A DNA stretch of 9,604 nt from CAZBSE01 sp964494385 (GTDB taxonomy: Bacteria; Actinomycetota; Humimicrobiia; Humimicrobiales; Humimicrobiaceae): the NCBI GenBank assembly GCA_964494385.1, contig CAZBSE010000035.1, positions 1-9,604 of the forward strand. The letters are read 5' to 3'. This document shows, piece by piece, positions 1-6,592 of the stretch. The notes beneath the pieces are model-generated. The model did not search any database. It had not been told where the DNA came from and saw nothing but the letters and a program-made list of their open reading frames with translations. The position numbers were made by a program, and so were the translations under genes. Within the stretch, counting starts at the first letter, position 1. The number at the start of each line of letters is the position of its first letter.

Positions 1-40
1 CAGAAGCAGAGCAGTTACTGTATATTGGTATAATAGAAAT

Positions 41-68
41 ATGTCCATGGTTAAATGTCCATGATTAA
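41..68. repeat. Two-copy 14-bp tandem direct repeat
   Basis: Two adjacent copies, ATGTCCATGGTTAA (41-54) and ATGTCCATGATTAA (55-68), differ at one base. They lie beyond the 3' end of the DUF72 gene, close to the left window edge. A TATAAT hexamer at 29-34 precedes them on the plus strand but has no credible -35 at the right distance. No function is assigned; it may be a small slippage duplication. Confidence 0.6.
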
Positions 69-73
69 AATTT

Positions 74-102
74 AAAAAAATAGTTATGATTATTATATCA
101 TA
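74..102 (-). terminator. Weak AT-rich terminator after the DUF72 gene
   Basis: Read on the minus strand, the arms TATGAT and ATCATA (6 bp) enclose a six-base AT loop (85-102). Four bases later comes a run of seven T (74-80). The hairpin starts about 17 bases after the DUF72 stop codon, where an intrinsic terminator would be expected. The stem is short and AT-rich, so efficiency is doubtful. Confidence 0.4.
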
Positions 103-119
103 GTTTTATCAAACACTTG

Positions 120-860
120 TTAAAAGTTTATCTGCCTCATCAGTTCTTTTAGAGTTCTTGCATTTTCCACTGCAAAACTTTCAGCATCATTATTAAAGTA
201 GACGTAAGTTTCAATATTTTTCTTCAAGTTTCTGTTGATTAGCCAAGCAACTCTTTTAAGTTCGTCTTTCGGATAACAGGAGCGGTAGAGATGCTGCGAA
301 CCATGCATCCGAATGTAACATAAACTCCCTGTAATTACCTGCCTAAAGGGAAATTTAGGGGAGCTTGAAATAACAACGGCGCATCCGGAATCATTCAGCA
401 ATTCATATATTTCTTTTTCGAACCAGGTGTCATCTCTGAACTCAAAAGCAAATTTACCATGCTCCGGAAGTATATTTAAAATTTCTGTGAGTCTGGACCT
501 GTCTTTTTTAAAATTAGGTGGAAGCTGAAATAAAAAGACCCCCAGTTTTTCACCCAGCATCTCCGCTGCCGAAAGCAGCCTCTTAAGTGCCTCACCGCAG
601 TCAGCCAGCCTTTTGATATGAGTTATATATCGGGAAACCTTTACTGAAAAAATAAAATTATCCGGTGTACTGCCGCTCCAATTTATAAAAGTCTGCGGTT
701 TTGGCAGGTGGTAAAAACTGCTGTTTATCTCCACTGTGCCAAACTCCCCGGAATAATAAGCCAGCCACTTGCTTTTCCTTAAACCAGCAGGATAGAAATC
801 CCCGGCCCAGTGATTATAGCTCCATCCTGAAGTACCGATATGAATCAGAGAATCATCCAT
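120..860 (-). CDS. DUF72 (YecE-like) family protein
   Basis: A 246-residue protein, the normal length for the DUF72/YecE family, which adopts a TIM-barrel fold and has no settled biochemical function. Family motifs occur in order: GTSGWSY near residue 9, FYP near 22, VEINSSFY near 43, FSVKVSRYITH near 71, an LFQLPPNF segment near 110, an FEFRD segment near 139, MHG near 184, and a C-terminal YVYFNND...A.ENA segment. There is no signal peptide or membrane segment, so a soluble cytoplasmic protein is expected. The ATG at 860 fits the family N-terminus (GTSGW close to the start), but no Shine-Dalgarno sequence is visible before it, unlike the other genes here. It follows the glutamate synthase operon after a gap of about 140 bases with a possible terminator, so co-transcription is uncertain. 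Family assignment is firm; function is unknown. Confidence 0.9.
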   Translation of the reverse strand: MDDSLIHIGTSGWSYNHWAGDFYPAGLRKSKWLAYYSGEFGTVEINSSFYHLPKPQTFINWSGSTPDNFIFSVKVSRYITHIKRLADCGEALKRLLSAAEMLGEKLGVFLFQLPPNFKKDRSRLTEILNILPEHGKFAFEFRDDTWFEKEIYELLNDSGCAVVISSSPKFPFRQVITGSLCYIRMHGSQHLYRSCYPKDELKRVAWLINRNLKKNIETYVYFNNDAESFAVENARTLKELMRQINF

Positions 861-936
861 TTTAAGATAGTAAAATAAATTTATTTAAATGGAAAATTAA
901 TTAATATGATAGCTTAATCTTTAAAAAATTAATATT

Positions 937-981
937 CGGAAAGCAAATTACCAAATGCGGGTAGTCCGCAAACACCTTCCG
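937..981 (-). terminator. Structured RNA or terminator-like element after the glutamate synthase operon
   Basis: On the minus strand, an outer 7-bp stem (CGGAAGG with CTTTCCG, one G-U pair) encloses an inner hairpin TGCGG-ACTAC-CCGCA. A run of six T follows about nine bases after the outer stem. The element lies 21 bases past the stop codon of the GXGXG gene and upstream of the DUF72 gene. It could end the operon transcript or act as a 3' stability structure. The T run is further away than in a textbook terminator, so the function is inferred from position. Confidence 0.35.
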
Positions 982-984
982 GAG

Positions 985-998
985 CTATTTATAAATAG
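985..998. repeat. 14-bp perfect palindrome
   Basis: CTATTTATAAATAG is a perfect palindrome four bases after the stop codon of the GXGXG subunit gene and adjacent to the 937-981 hairpin. It lacks a loop and a following T run, so it is not itself a good terminator. It could be a protein-binding site or chance in AT-rich sequence. Confidence 0.35.
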
Positions 999-1002
999 GC
1001 GA

Positions 1003-1773
1003 TCAATAGGCGTACAGTTTCCCGTACGGCCGGTGAGAATAAGGTACCAGCTTTAAAAATTTACTTAAATGAATCTTCTTTTTATCAAAATTAAAAAACC
1101 TGCAGTAATTGCCTGTATATTTTTCCAGCAGCTCCGTGTCACTGCCGTCCGGCTTCATTTTCTTTACTTCCCTGCCCAGCTTATAATCTTTTACATCTCC
1201 GCATATATATATTCTCCCGCCGTGCATTCCGGTTCCTAAATAATTTCCTACAATTTCAGGATCATCCTTGAAAAGTGGAAAAAATATTTCCTTTTTATAC
1301 AGGCCCAGAAGAATGATGATGCCTCCGGCCATATATTCACCCAGAAAATTTCCGGCACTGCCTCCTATTACTATCACGGGCACTTTCTTTTGATACGATT
1401 TCATATGAATACCGCCCCTGAAGCCGATATTTTTTTCTACATATATCTCTCCGCCCCTCATAGAATAGCCGAGGATATCGCCTGCATCGCCATGTATTAT
1501 AATCTTTCCCGAATTCATGGTATTCCCGATCCCGTCCTGGCCGTTACCGAAAATTTCAATAGTGGGGCCATCCATAAAAGCCGCCAGATCATTCCCGGGT
1601 GTCCCGTAAATATTTATGGAAGCACCGGTCTTAAGACCGTCTCCGATATATCTCTGTCCCAGCACATTGTTTATGGTTACTTCCTTGCTGTCGGAGCCAT
1701 TGCCTAAAAACTTTCTTATTTTTAAATTAAGTTCCCGGTAATCTAAATCCTTAGCATCTATTACAAGCTTCAT
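1003..1773 (-). CDS. Glutamate synthase GXGXG-domain subunit (GltB3-type)
   Basis: A 256-residue protein made largely of the GXGXG beta-helix repeat found at the C-terminus of the large subunit of ordinary glutamate synthase (GltB). Repeated glycine-rich strands are visible from about residue 48 to 195, for example IYGTPGND, IEIFGNGQDGIGNTM, IIIHGDAGDILG, IYVEKNIGFRGG and VIGGSAGNFLGEYMAGG. In GltB this domain is structural; here it is a free subunit, as in the dispersed glutamate synthases of archaea and some anaerobic bacteria. The ATG overlaps the stop of the preceding oxidoreductase gene (ATGA), which implies translational coupling. A purine-rich AGGAGAGGGG about 8 bases upstream is the likely ribosome binding site. 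GXGXG domains also occur in formylmethanofuran dehydrogenase and N-methylglutamate synthase, but neighbours with amidotransferase, FMN synthase and redox genes favour glutamate synthase. Confidence 0.88.
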   Translation of the reverse strand: MKLVIDAKDLDYRELNLKIRKFLGNGSDSKEVTINNVLGQRYIGDGLKTGASINIYGTPGNDLAAFMDGPTIEIFGNGQDGIGNTMNSGKIIIHGDAGDILGYSMRGGEIYVEKNIGFRGGIHMKSYQKKVPVIVIGGSAGNFLGEYMAGGIIILLGLYKKEIFFPLFKDDPEIVGNYLGTGMHGGRIYICGDVKDYKLGREVKKMKPDGSDTELLEKYTGNYCRFFNFDKKKIHLSKFLKLVPYSHRPYGKLYAY

Positions 1774-3170
1774 ACCTCTATCCCCTCTCCTACTACAAGA
1801 TGCTTCTTGTAATCAGCAGGCAGATGGATTATTCCAAAATCCTCTTTGGAGATATTTTCCTTCACACTGCTTATATCTATCTGGTTTCTGATAAGTCCGG
1901 CATAGATTCCTGCCCTTTCGATATTTCCAACCAGTATTACTCCTATTATCCTGTTTTCTTTCATTACCACTTTCTTATACATATTTTTCTTAGGATTAAA
2001 GTCCTTAAATACCTCAATATTTTTATCCTCTCCTTCTTCGGCATTGGTAAGTCCCATTGAAATAGACGGGATCTGAAGTATCTCAACCGAATTCATAAAA
2101 AATCCGCCGCTGTATTTTTCATTTCCTCCTGCCATATTAATCCCGGCCGTTCCACCCTGCCTGACAGCAAGCGGCCATATGGCAATATTTCTTTTTTCTC
2201 CCCGCAGCATATCCGGACCTTCAACTACATCTCCGGCAGCATAAATATTTTTTCCGGATGTGCGCATGTAATCATCAACTACAATACCTCTGTTTATCTT
2301 AAGTTTGCCGCCAGAGATAAAACCGGTATCAGGACTGACGCCCACAGCTGATATCAGCAGGCGGCATCCCCTCTTTTCGCTGTCCTTTAATCTGTATCCG
2401 GAAATTTTTCCGTCTGTAATATAAATCTCTTCAATGGTGTTATTTTTATAAATATTGCTCCCTTTGCTTTTTATCTTTTTTTCAATGATCCCGGAAGCCT
2501 GCTGATCGAATGTAGCTGCCAGGATCCTGTTGGCAAGTTCGATTATGTTGATATCAAAACCTGTTTCCAGAAATGCCTCTGCCGCTTTCAGTCCGATAAG
2601 ACCTCCTCCCAGTATTGATATTTCCTTGATTTTATTTTTTTCTATATAATCCCTAATTTTTATGGCATCATCCAGGGTAGTAAGAGTAAAGATTCCGCCG
2701 ATATCCCTGTAATTTGTCCCGTCCATAAAATCAAAGGTCTTATCCTTACCGCTGCGGCTGCTTTCGATGGTCCCTGTGCCGATAACTCTGATCCTGGGAA
2801 CGATAGGCTTCCCGCCGCTGGCAATAAGCAGTTTTTTAAAATAAAATATCCTGCCGCTTTCAACGGTTAAAAACATCCCGGCCGTATCTACTGATTTTAC
2901 TCTTGTATTCAATCTGATATCTATATTGTTATCCCTGTAAAATTTTTTATCCTTAAAATAAACTTTGTCCAGACTAACCGTTTTTGCCAGAAAGTAGGTT
3001 ATCATCGGCTTTGAATAATTCGGATAGTTTTCTTCCGTGAGTACCATAACTTTTCCTGCTTTGTCCAGCTTTCTTATGCTATCCGCAGCAGCAAGACCTG
3101 CAGCAGAATTGCCGATAATAATATAATCAGCCATTTCATCTTTTTTTGGGATGTTATTTTTTCTTCTCAT
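1770..3170 (-). CDS. FAD-dependent NAD(P)H oxidoreductase, probable electron-input subunit of glutamate synthase
   Basis: Flavoprotein of the pyridine nucleotide-disulfide oxidoreductase fold (466 residues). The N-terminal FAD-binding motif is IIIGNSAAGLAAA near residues 17-29, the central NAD(P)-binding motif is ISILGGGLIGLKAAE near 184-198, and the second FAD contact is NIYAAGDV near 308-315. There is no redox-active CxxC pair, so it resembles NADH oxidase or NirB-type and rubredoxin reductase-like proteins rather than a disulfide reductase. Residues about 128-153 form a polar insertion before the FTLTTLDDA segment, longer than usual. It is placed between the Fe-S protein and the GXGXG subunit and overlaps the latter by 4 bases. 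The inferred role is to take electrons from NAD(P)H and pass them through the Fe-S protein to the synthase, replacing the usual GltD small subunit. An alternative start at 3134 (MADYIIIG) fits the family N-terminus well; the ATG at 3170 has a weak GAGAAG upstream and overlaps the Fe-S gene by 17 bases. Confidence 0.85.
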   Translation of the reverse strand: MRRKNNIPKKDEMADYIIIGNSAAGLAAADSIRKLDKAGKVMVLTEENYPNYSKPMITYFLAKTVSLDKVYFKDKKFYRDNNIDIRLNTRVKSVDTAGMFLTVESGRIFYFKKLLIASGGKPIVPRIRVIGTGTIESSRSGKDKTFDFMDGTNYRDIGGIFTLTTLDDAIKIRDYIEKNKIKEISILGGGLIGLKAAEAFLETGFDINIIELANRILAATFDQQASGIIEKKIKSKGSNIYKNNTIEEIYITDGKISGYRLKDSEKRGCRLLISAVGVSPDTGFISGGKLKINRGIVVDDYMRTSGKNIYAAGDVVEGPDMLRGEKRNIAIWPLAVRQGGTAGINMAGGNEKYSGGFFMNSVEILQIPSISMGLTNAEEGEDKNIEVFKDFNPKKNMYKKVVMKENRIIGVILVGNIERAGIYAGLIRNQIDISSVKENISKEDFGIIHLPADYKKHLVVGEGIEV

Positions 3171-3642
3171 TTTTACTTCTCATCATATCTTTTTTATCTT
3201 CATCTTTTTCTATAAATTTCAGAGCTTCGTTGGGGCAATTCTTCACACATACCGGGATTTCTTCATCAACACAGAGATCGCACTTTGAGGCTATCTTACC
3301 GCTGGATAGACCCCTTCTTATCACCCCATAGGGACAGACCATGATACAGCTCCAGCATCCCACGCATTTATCCTCATCACATGTTACAACCCCGGTATTT
3401 TTATTCTTCTGCATGGCCCCTGATATGCAGGCTTCGACACAGGGCGCATCGGCGCAGTGCCTGCACTGGATGGCAAATGAATTATAGCCGATTTCCTCCA
3501 CCAGTACCCTGGGCATTATATCTACCAGCTCTTCCTTAAATGCCTTTATAATTTTTTTACTTTTTGAATGCTTTACCTGACAGTAAATCTCGCACAATCT
3601 ACAGCCTATACAGTATTCTTCCTGAATATATATTCTTTTCAT
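3154..3642 (-). CDS. Ferredoxin-like protein with four predicted [4Fe-4S] clusters
   Basis: A 162-residue protein with sixteen cysteines in four groups: C11-C14-C17-C21, C60-C63-C68-C72, C93-C96-C99-C103 and C121-C124-C132-C136. This is the layout of DmsB/HycB-type electron-transfer subunits, which carry four [4Fe-4S] clusters. The tail is highly charged and lysine-rich. There is no signal or membrane segment, so it should act in the cytoplasm. Its place between the FMN synthase core and the FAD oxidoreductase suggests it wires electrons between them; that role is inferred. An upstream in-frame ATG at 3669 would lengthen it by 9 residues inside the preceding gene. The ATG at 3642 is preferred because GGTGAT lies 6 bases before it and overlaps the preceding stop codon, while the upstream ATG has no ribosome binding site. 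The gap to the preceding gene is 7 bases. Confidence 0.85.
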   Translation of the reverse strand: MKRIYIQEEYCIGCRLCEIYCQVKHSKSKKIIKAFKEELVDIMPRVLVEEIGYNSFAIQCRHCADAPCVEACISGAMQKNKNTGVVTCDEDKCVGCWSCIMVCPYGVIRRGLSSGKIASKCDLCVDEEIPVCVKNCPNEALKFIEKDEDKKDMMRSKNEKKK

Positions 3643-3649
3643 ACAATCA

Positions 3650-5182
3650 TCACCAGGCCTCTCCTGCATGTTTTATGCCCAGAACCGTAAGTTCCCTGTC
3701 ACTTAAGCCTATGCCTCTCAGGTGCTCTCTGTTACCTTTAAGACTCTCAATGGCATTGATACCCGCGCCACCCAGCATTTCCTTTATCTCCAGTGACCAG
3801 CCCCTGAGCAGATTAAGGAGTCTTCTGGTTCCGATATCTGGATTGAGCCTTTTGGTAAGATAGGGATCCTGGGTAGCAATCCCCCAGTTACACTTGCCCG
3901 TATAACATTTCTGGCACAGGTGGCATCCCATGGCTATAAGTGCAGCGGTACCGATATATACCGCATCGGCGCCCAGCGCTATGGCTTTTATGGCATCGGA
4001 ACTGGACCGGATGCTTCCTGCAGCAATAATAGATGCCTTATGCCTTATTCCCTCTTCCCTCAGCCTTTCATCAACGGCGGCAACTGCAAGTTCTATTGGT
4101 ATCCCCACATTGTCCCTTATAGTCTGGGGAGCGGCTCCCGTACCGCCCCTGAGTCCGTCTATGGTCACAAAGTCTGCTCCCGCCCTTACAATACCGCTGG
4201 CAATGGGTGCTATGTTATGTACCGCTGATACCTTTACTCCCACGGGCTTTGACCAGTCGGTAGCCTCTTTTAATGCATATATCAGCTGGGCCAGGTCCTC
4301 GATGGAGTAAATATCATGATGGGGAGCAGGAGACAGGGCATCCGTTCCCTCAGGTATCATCCTTGTATTGGATATATCTTCGGTTACTTTTTCGCCGGGA
4401 AGATGACCCCCTATTCCGGGCTTTGCTCCCTGGCCTATTTTGATTTCCACTGCCGAACCTTTATTCAAGTAATCCACATCTACGCCATATCTGCCGGATG
4501 CAACCTGGACAATAGTATTTTCTGCATATTTATACAGGTCCTTATGCAGCCCCCCTTCACCGGTATTATAATAAGTTCCAAATTGTGAAGCGGCTGAAGC
4601 CAAAGACTTGCAGGCATTAAAGCTTATGGAACCGTAAGACATTGCCGAAAACATAATAGGAGTGGAAAGTTCCAGCTGAGGGTACATCTTCGTTTTCAGC
4701 TTAATACTTTTGTTCTTTAAATTTTTATTTTTTTTAAACTCAAGCTTATCGGGCTTCCTTCCGATAAACGTTTTTATTTCCATGGGCTCGCGCAGCGGAT
4801 CAATGGAAGGATTGGTAACCTGGGAAGCATTAAAAAGAATACGGTCCCAGTATACGGTATAGGGCTTATCGCTTCCCATTCCGGTCAGAAGAACCCCTCC
4901 CGAATCCGCTTGCCGGTATATATTTCTTAAATGATCAGGGCTCCAGTTATAATTGGTCTTAAACTGGGAATCCCTCTCTTTAATCTTTAATGCTCCTGTG
5001 GGACATAGGCTCTCGCACCTGTGGCACCCCACGCACTTAAGATTATCACTGTATATGGTATCCTGATCACTGTCATATTCATGAACATCGTTGGAGCACT
5101 GCCTTACACAGACCTGACAGGATATACATTTATTTTCATCTCTTTCTGTTTCAAATTCAGATTGAGTAAGTTTTAAAGCCAT
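3650..5182 (-). CDS. gltB: Glutamate synthase FMN/Fe-S catalytic subunit with N-terminal ferredoxin domain (GltB2-type)
   Basis: The synthase core, 510 residues, which reductively aminates 2-oxoglutarate to glutamate on FMN. An N-terminal two-cluster ferredoxin domain (C19-C22-C25-C29 and C50-C53-C56-C60) is fused to the glutamate synthase FMN-binding TIM-barrel (about 130-480). Visible motifs include PIMFSAMSYGSIS (175-187), NTGEGG (206-211), an IKIGQGAKPGIGGHLPG segment (247-263), SPAPHHDIYSIEDLAQLI (284-301), KVSAVHNI (317-324), FVTIDGLRGGTGAAP (338-352) and the C-terminal cluster cysteines C420, C423, C426 and C431 followed by GIATQDP. This ferredoxin-fused form without amidotransferase or GXGXG domains is the archaeal-type dispersed arrangement. 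The ATG at 5182 has a strong GAGGTGA that overlaps the preceding stop codon, so translation is probably coupled. The lack of a GltD-type subunit nearby fits electron supply from the two downstream redox genes. Confidence 0.95.
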   Translation of the reverse strand: MALKLTQSEFETERDENKCISCQVCVRQCSNDVHEYDSDQDTIYSDNLKCVGCHRCESLCPTGALKIKERDSQFKTNYNWSPDHLRNIYRQADSGGVLLTGMGSDKPYTVYWDRILFNASQVTNPSIDPLREPMEIKTFIGRKPDKLEFKKNKNLKNKSIKLKTKMYPQLELSTPIMFSAMSYGSISFNACKSLASAASQFGTYYNTGEGGLHKDLYKYAENTIVQVASGRYGVDVDYLNKGSAVEIKIGQGAKPGIGGHLPGEKVTEDISNTRMIPEGTDALSPAPHHDIYSIEDLAQLIYALKEATDWSKPVGVKVSAVHNIAPIASGIVRAGADFVTIDGLRGGTGAAPQTIRDNVGIPIELAVAAVDERLREEGIRHKASIIAAGSIRSSSDAIKAIALGADAVYIGTAALIAMGCHLCQKCYTGKCNWGIATQDPYLTKRLNPDIGTRRLLNLLRGWSLEIKEMLGGAGINAIESLKGNREHLRGIGLSDRELTVLGIKHAGEAW

Positions 5183-5193
5183 TTTCTATCACC

Positions 5194-6414
5194 TCAAACT
5201 TTTACCGGCTTTTTACCTGATCTTATCAGGTTACTGCCGGCTTTTTTCTCTCTTTTGCCTACCACCCCTATAACCGGCTCCCCTCCATCGGGATGCCACA
5301 GGACATCAGGCGAAGGGCAGACCTTTCTAATGGGAGCTTCCTCACTGGAAATAAAAAGGTATTCATCCTTTCTTGCCGCAACCAGCGGCCTCAGTTTTAT
5401 TCTATCATTTAAGGCATACATAAAATTATTGTTTCCCACTATTATGCTGAAAGGACCGTTTATGAGTGCACTTCCGTATACTATCCTAAGAGCCTGCAGT
5501 AGTTCTCTTCTATCACGGGGCATCCTTTCTATCTCCTCCCATAAGGGTGAGGCCAAAATCAGATGAACCATCTCCAGATCTATTTTCTGCCTGCGTACCA
5601 TAAGATCCAGAAGATAGGTAATAACCTCGGTATCCGTGGAAAGGGTACATTCATACCCGAATCCGCTTACAAATCTCTTGTTGGTCCCGTAGGATGAAAT
5701 CTCGCCGTTGTGTACAACGGACCAGTTAAGGAGTCCGAACGGATGAGCACCACCCCACCATCCTACGCTGTTGGTTGGAAACCTTCCGTGAGAGGTCCAC
5801 AGATATCCTTCATATTTATCCAGCTTAAAGAACCGGCCAATATCCTCGGGAAATCCCACTCCTTTAAAGATACCCATATTTTTACCGCTGGAAATTATAT
5901 ATGCTCCGCAGATATCTCTGTTTATATGCATAACGAAATTCACAATGTTGTCCTCTTCATCTCCACCGGCGGCCTGCTTCCTCAGGCCGGAAACTGCCGC
6001 ACTGTCGATGCGGGATTTGGAATTTCCCCCCGTCTTTAGAAAATACCTGTATATTAAAGGCGGATTTTCAACCCGGGGTACTTTCTTTGTAGGGATCTCC
6101 TCGCTTAACAATATTTTAAAGCTGCCTTTTATTTCATCTTCGGCCAGCCTTTTTGCTTCCGTATCATCATAAAAAATATGAAATACCCAGTCATCGCTAA
6201 AATGAGGATAAATTCCATAAGCAGCAAATCCTCCGCCCAGCCCGTTTGACCTTTCATGCATAATCGAAATTCCGTCTATTACCATCTTGCCGTCAAATTT
6301 TTCTCCAGCCTCATTTATCACTCCAAATACGGCGCAGCCTGACGGAATCCTTGACCGGGAGAACTCTTTCTGCCCGTCCCCATTAATTTTTATTTTGTTT
6401 TTAAGTTCCTTCAT
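5194..6414 (-). CDS. Glutamine amidotransferase class II subunit of glutamate synthase (GltB1-type)
   Basis: An Ntn-hydrolase glutaminase, 406 residues, that releases ammonia from glutamine for the synthase core. The probable catalytic nucleophile is C27 in PSGCAVFGVI, so the first 26 residues look like a propeptide removed to expose the cysteine. Other glutaminase motifs follow: MHERSNGLGGGFAAYGIYP (52-70), TSHGRFPTNS (207-216), AHPFGLLNWSVVHNGEISSYG (223-243, with the VHNGEI motif) and STDTEVITYLLD (259-270). Ordinary GltB and PurF carry the same fold as an N-terminal domain; here it is a separate protein. It is the first gene of the operon. Its leader contains the dual-hexaloop antitermination element and terminator, and an AGGA lies 9-10 bases before the ATG. 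Its stop codon overlaps the ribosome binding site of the next gene. N-methylglutamate synthase has a related subunit, but the redox partners here argue against that. Confidence 0.9.
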   Translation of the reverse strand: MKELKNKIKINGDGQKEFSRSRIPSGCAVFGVINEAGEKFDGKMVIDGISIMHERSNGLGGGFAAYGIYPHFSDDWVFHIFYDDTEAKRLAEDEIKGSFKILLSEEIPTKKVPRVENPPLIYRYFLKTGGNSKSRIDSAAVSGLRKQAAGGDEEDNIVNFVMHINRDICGAYIISSGKNMGIFKGVGFPEDIGRFFKLDKYEGYLWTSHGRFPTNSVGWWGGAHPFGLLNWSVVHNGEISSYGTNKRFVSGFGYECTLSTDTEVITYLLDLMVRRQKIDLEMVHLILASPLWEEIERMPRDRRELLQALRIVYGSALINGPFSIIVGNNNFMYALNDRIKLRPLVAARKDEYLFISSEEAPIRKVCPSPDVLWHPDGGEPVIGVVGKREKKAGSNLIRSGKKPVKV

Positions 6415-6444
6415 TTATTAAATCCTGCTTTTAAAAAATATAAT

Positions 6445-6482
6445 AAAAAAAACCCCCTTAAAACACCTGTGTTTTAAGAAGG
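6445..6482 (-). terminator. Intrinsic terminator in the glutamate synthase leader (attenuator)
   Basis: On the minus strand, the 9-bp perfect core CTTAAAACA / TGTTTTAAG encloses a CAGG loop. The stem extends outward by two U-G and two C-G pairs using the run of G at 6453-6456, and is followed by eight T (6445-6452). It lies about 30 bases before the amidotransferase start and downstream of a strong promoter, so it acts inside the operon leader. It would also stop read-through from the aldolase gene. The upstream arm (6479-6482) consists of bases that also form the second hexaloop hairpin, so the two structures exclude each other. Confidence 0.88.
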
Positions 6483-6516
6483 CTTCTTTACCTTTTTTCC
6501 TGCACATCACTATGCA
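6479..6516 (-). promoter_or_regulatory. ANTAR-responsive dual-hexaloop antitermination RNA
   Basis: Two consecutive small hairpins are seen in the minus-strand transcript. P1 (6516-6501) has stem UGCAU/GUGCA and loop AGUGAU. P2 (6494-6479) has stem AAGGU/GCCUU and loop AAAGAA. Both loops are exactly six bases, with A at position 1 and G at position 4, and a 6-base linker (GGAAAA) separates them. The 3' arm of P2 overlaps the start of the terminator stem. This matches the known target of ANTAR-domain antiterminators such as EutV and NasR: protein binding to both loops holds P2 and prevents terminator formation. A GAF-ANTAR protein is encoded at 8395-7679. The identification rests on pattern and context; no covariance search was run. 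Confidence 0.82.
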
Positions 6517-6547
6517 CGACTGAAATTTATTTAATTTTCTAGCCAGC

Positions 6548-6575
6548 ATAATACCAGTATATTATTATTTGTCAA
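6548..6575 (-). promoter_or_regulatory. Strong promoter of the glutamate synthase operon
   Basis: A perfect -35 TTGACA (6575-6570), a 16-base spacer and -10 TATTAT (6553-6548) with an upstream TGG extension give an extended -10 promoter. Transcription would begin near 6541, giving a leader of roughly 125 nt that contains both hexaloops and the terminator. The promoter begins 17 bases after the aldolase stop codon. A small inverted repeat (ATTTG/CAAAT) overlaps the -35, and a wider imperfect one (CCGGTAT/ATACTGG) spans the -35 and spacer; either could be an operator. Confidence 0.8.
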
Positions 6576-6592
6576 ATATTTCTAATACCGGA

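Noticed and set aside
2660..2863. 67-codon minus-strand frame inside the oxidoreductase gene
   Set aside because: It is an out-of-frame shadow within a well-supported coding sequence.
3643..3669. Longer start of the four-cluster Fe-S protein at 3669
   Set aside because: No ribosome binding site precedes it, and it lies inside the synthase gene. The ATG at 3642 has GGTGAT at the right distance and begins with the family-like sequence.
3920..4310. Plus-strand open frames opposite the synthase core
   Set aside because: They lie antisense to a strongly conserved protein, have no ribosome binding sites and give low-complexity or unrecognisable translations; shadows of the real gene. The same holds for the other plus-strand frames opposite minus-strand genes.
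1003..6414. N-methylglutamate synthase (MgsABC) operon
   Set aside because: That enzyme also uses amidotransferase, GXGXG and FMN subunits, but the dedicated Fe-S protein and NAD(P)H oxidoreductase in the same operon and the ferredoxin-fused core fit a reductive glutamate synthase better.
6445..6482. Terminator belonging only to the aldolase gene
   Set aside because: A strong extended -10 promoter lies between the aldolase stop and this terminator, so it must also lie within the operon leader. It may still stop read-through from the aldolase.
6415..6541. Glutamine riboswitch in the glutamate synthase leader
   Set aside because: The conserved glnA-motif core is not present. The two A1/G4 hexaloops and the terminator overlap fit an ANTAR target instead.
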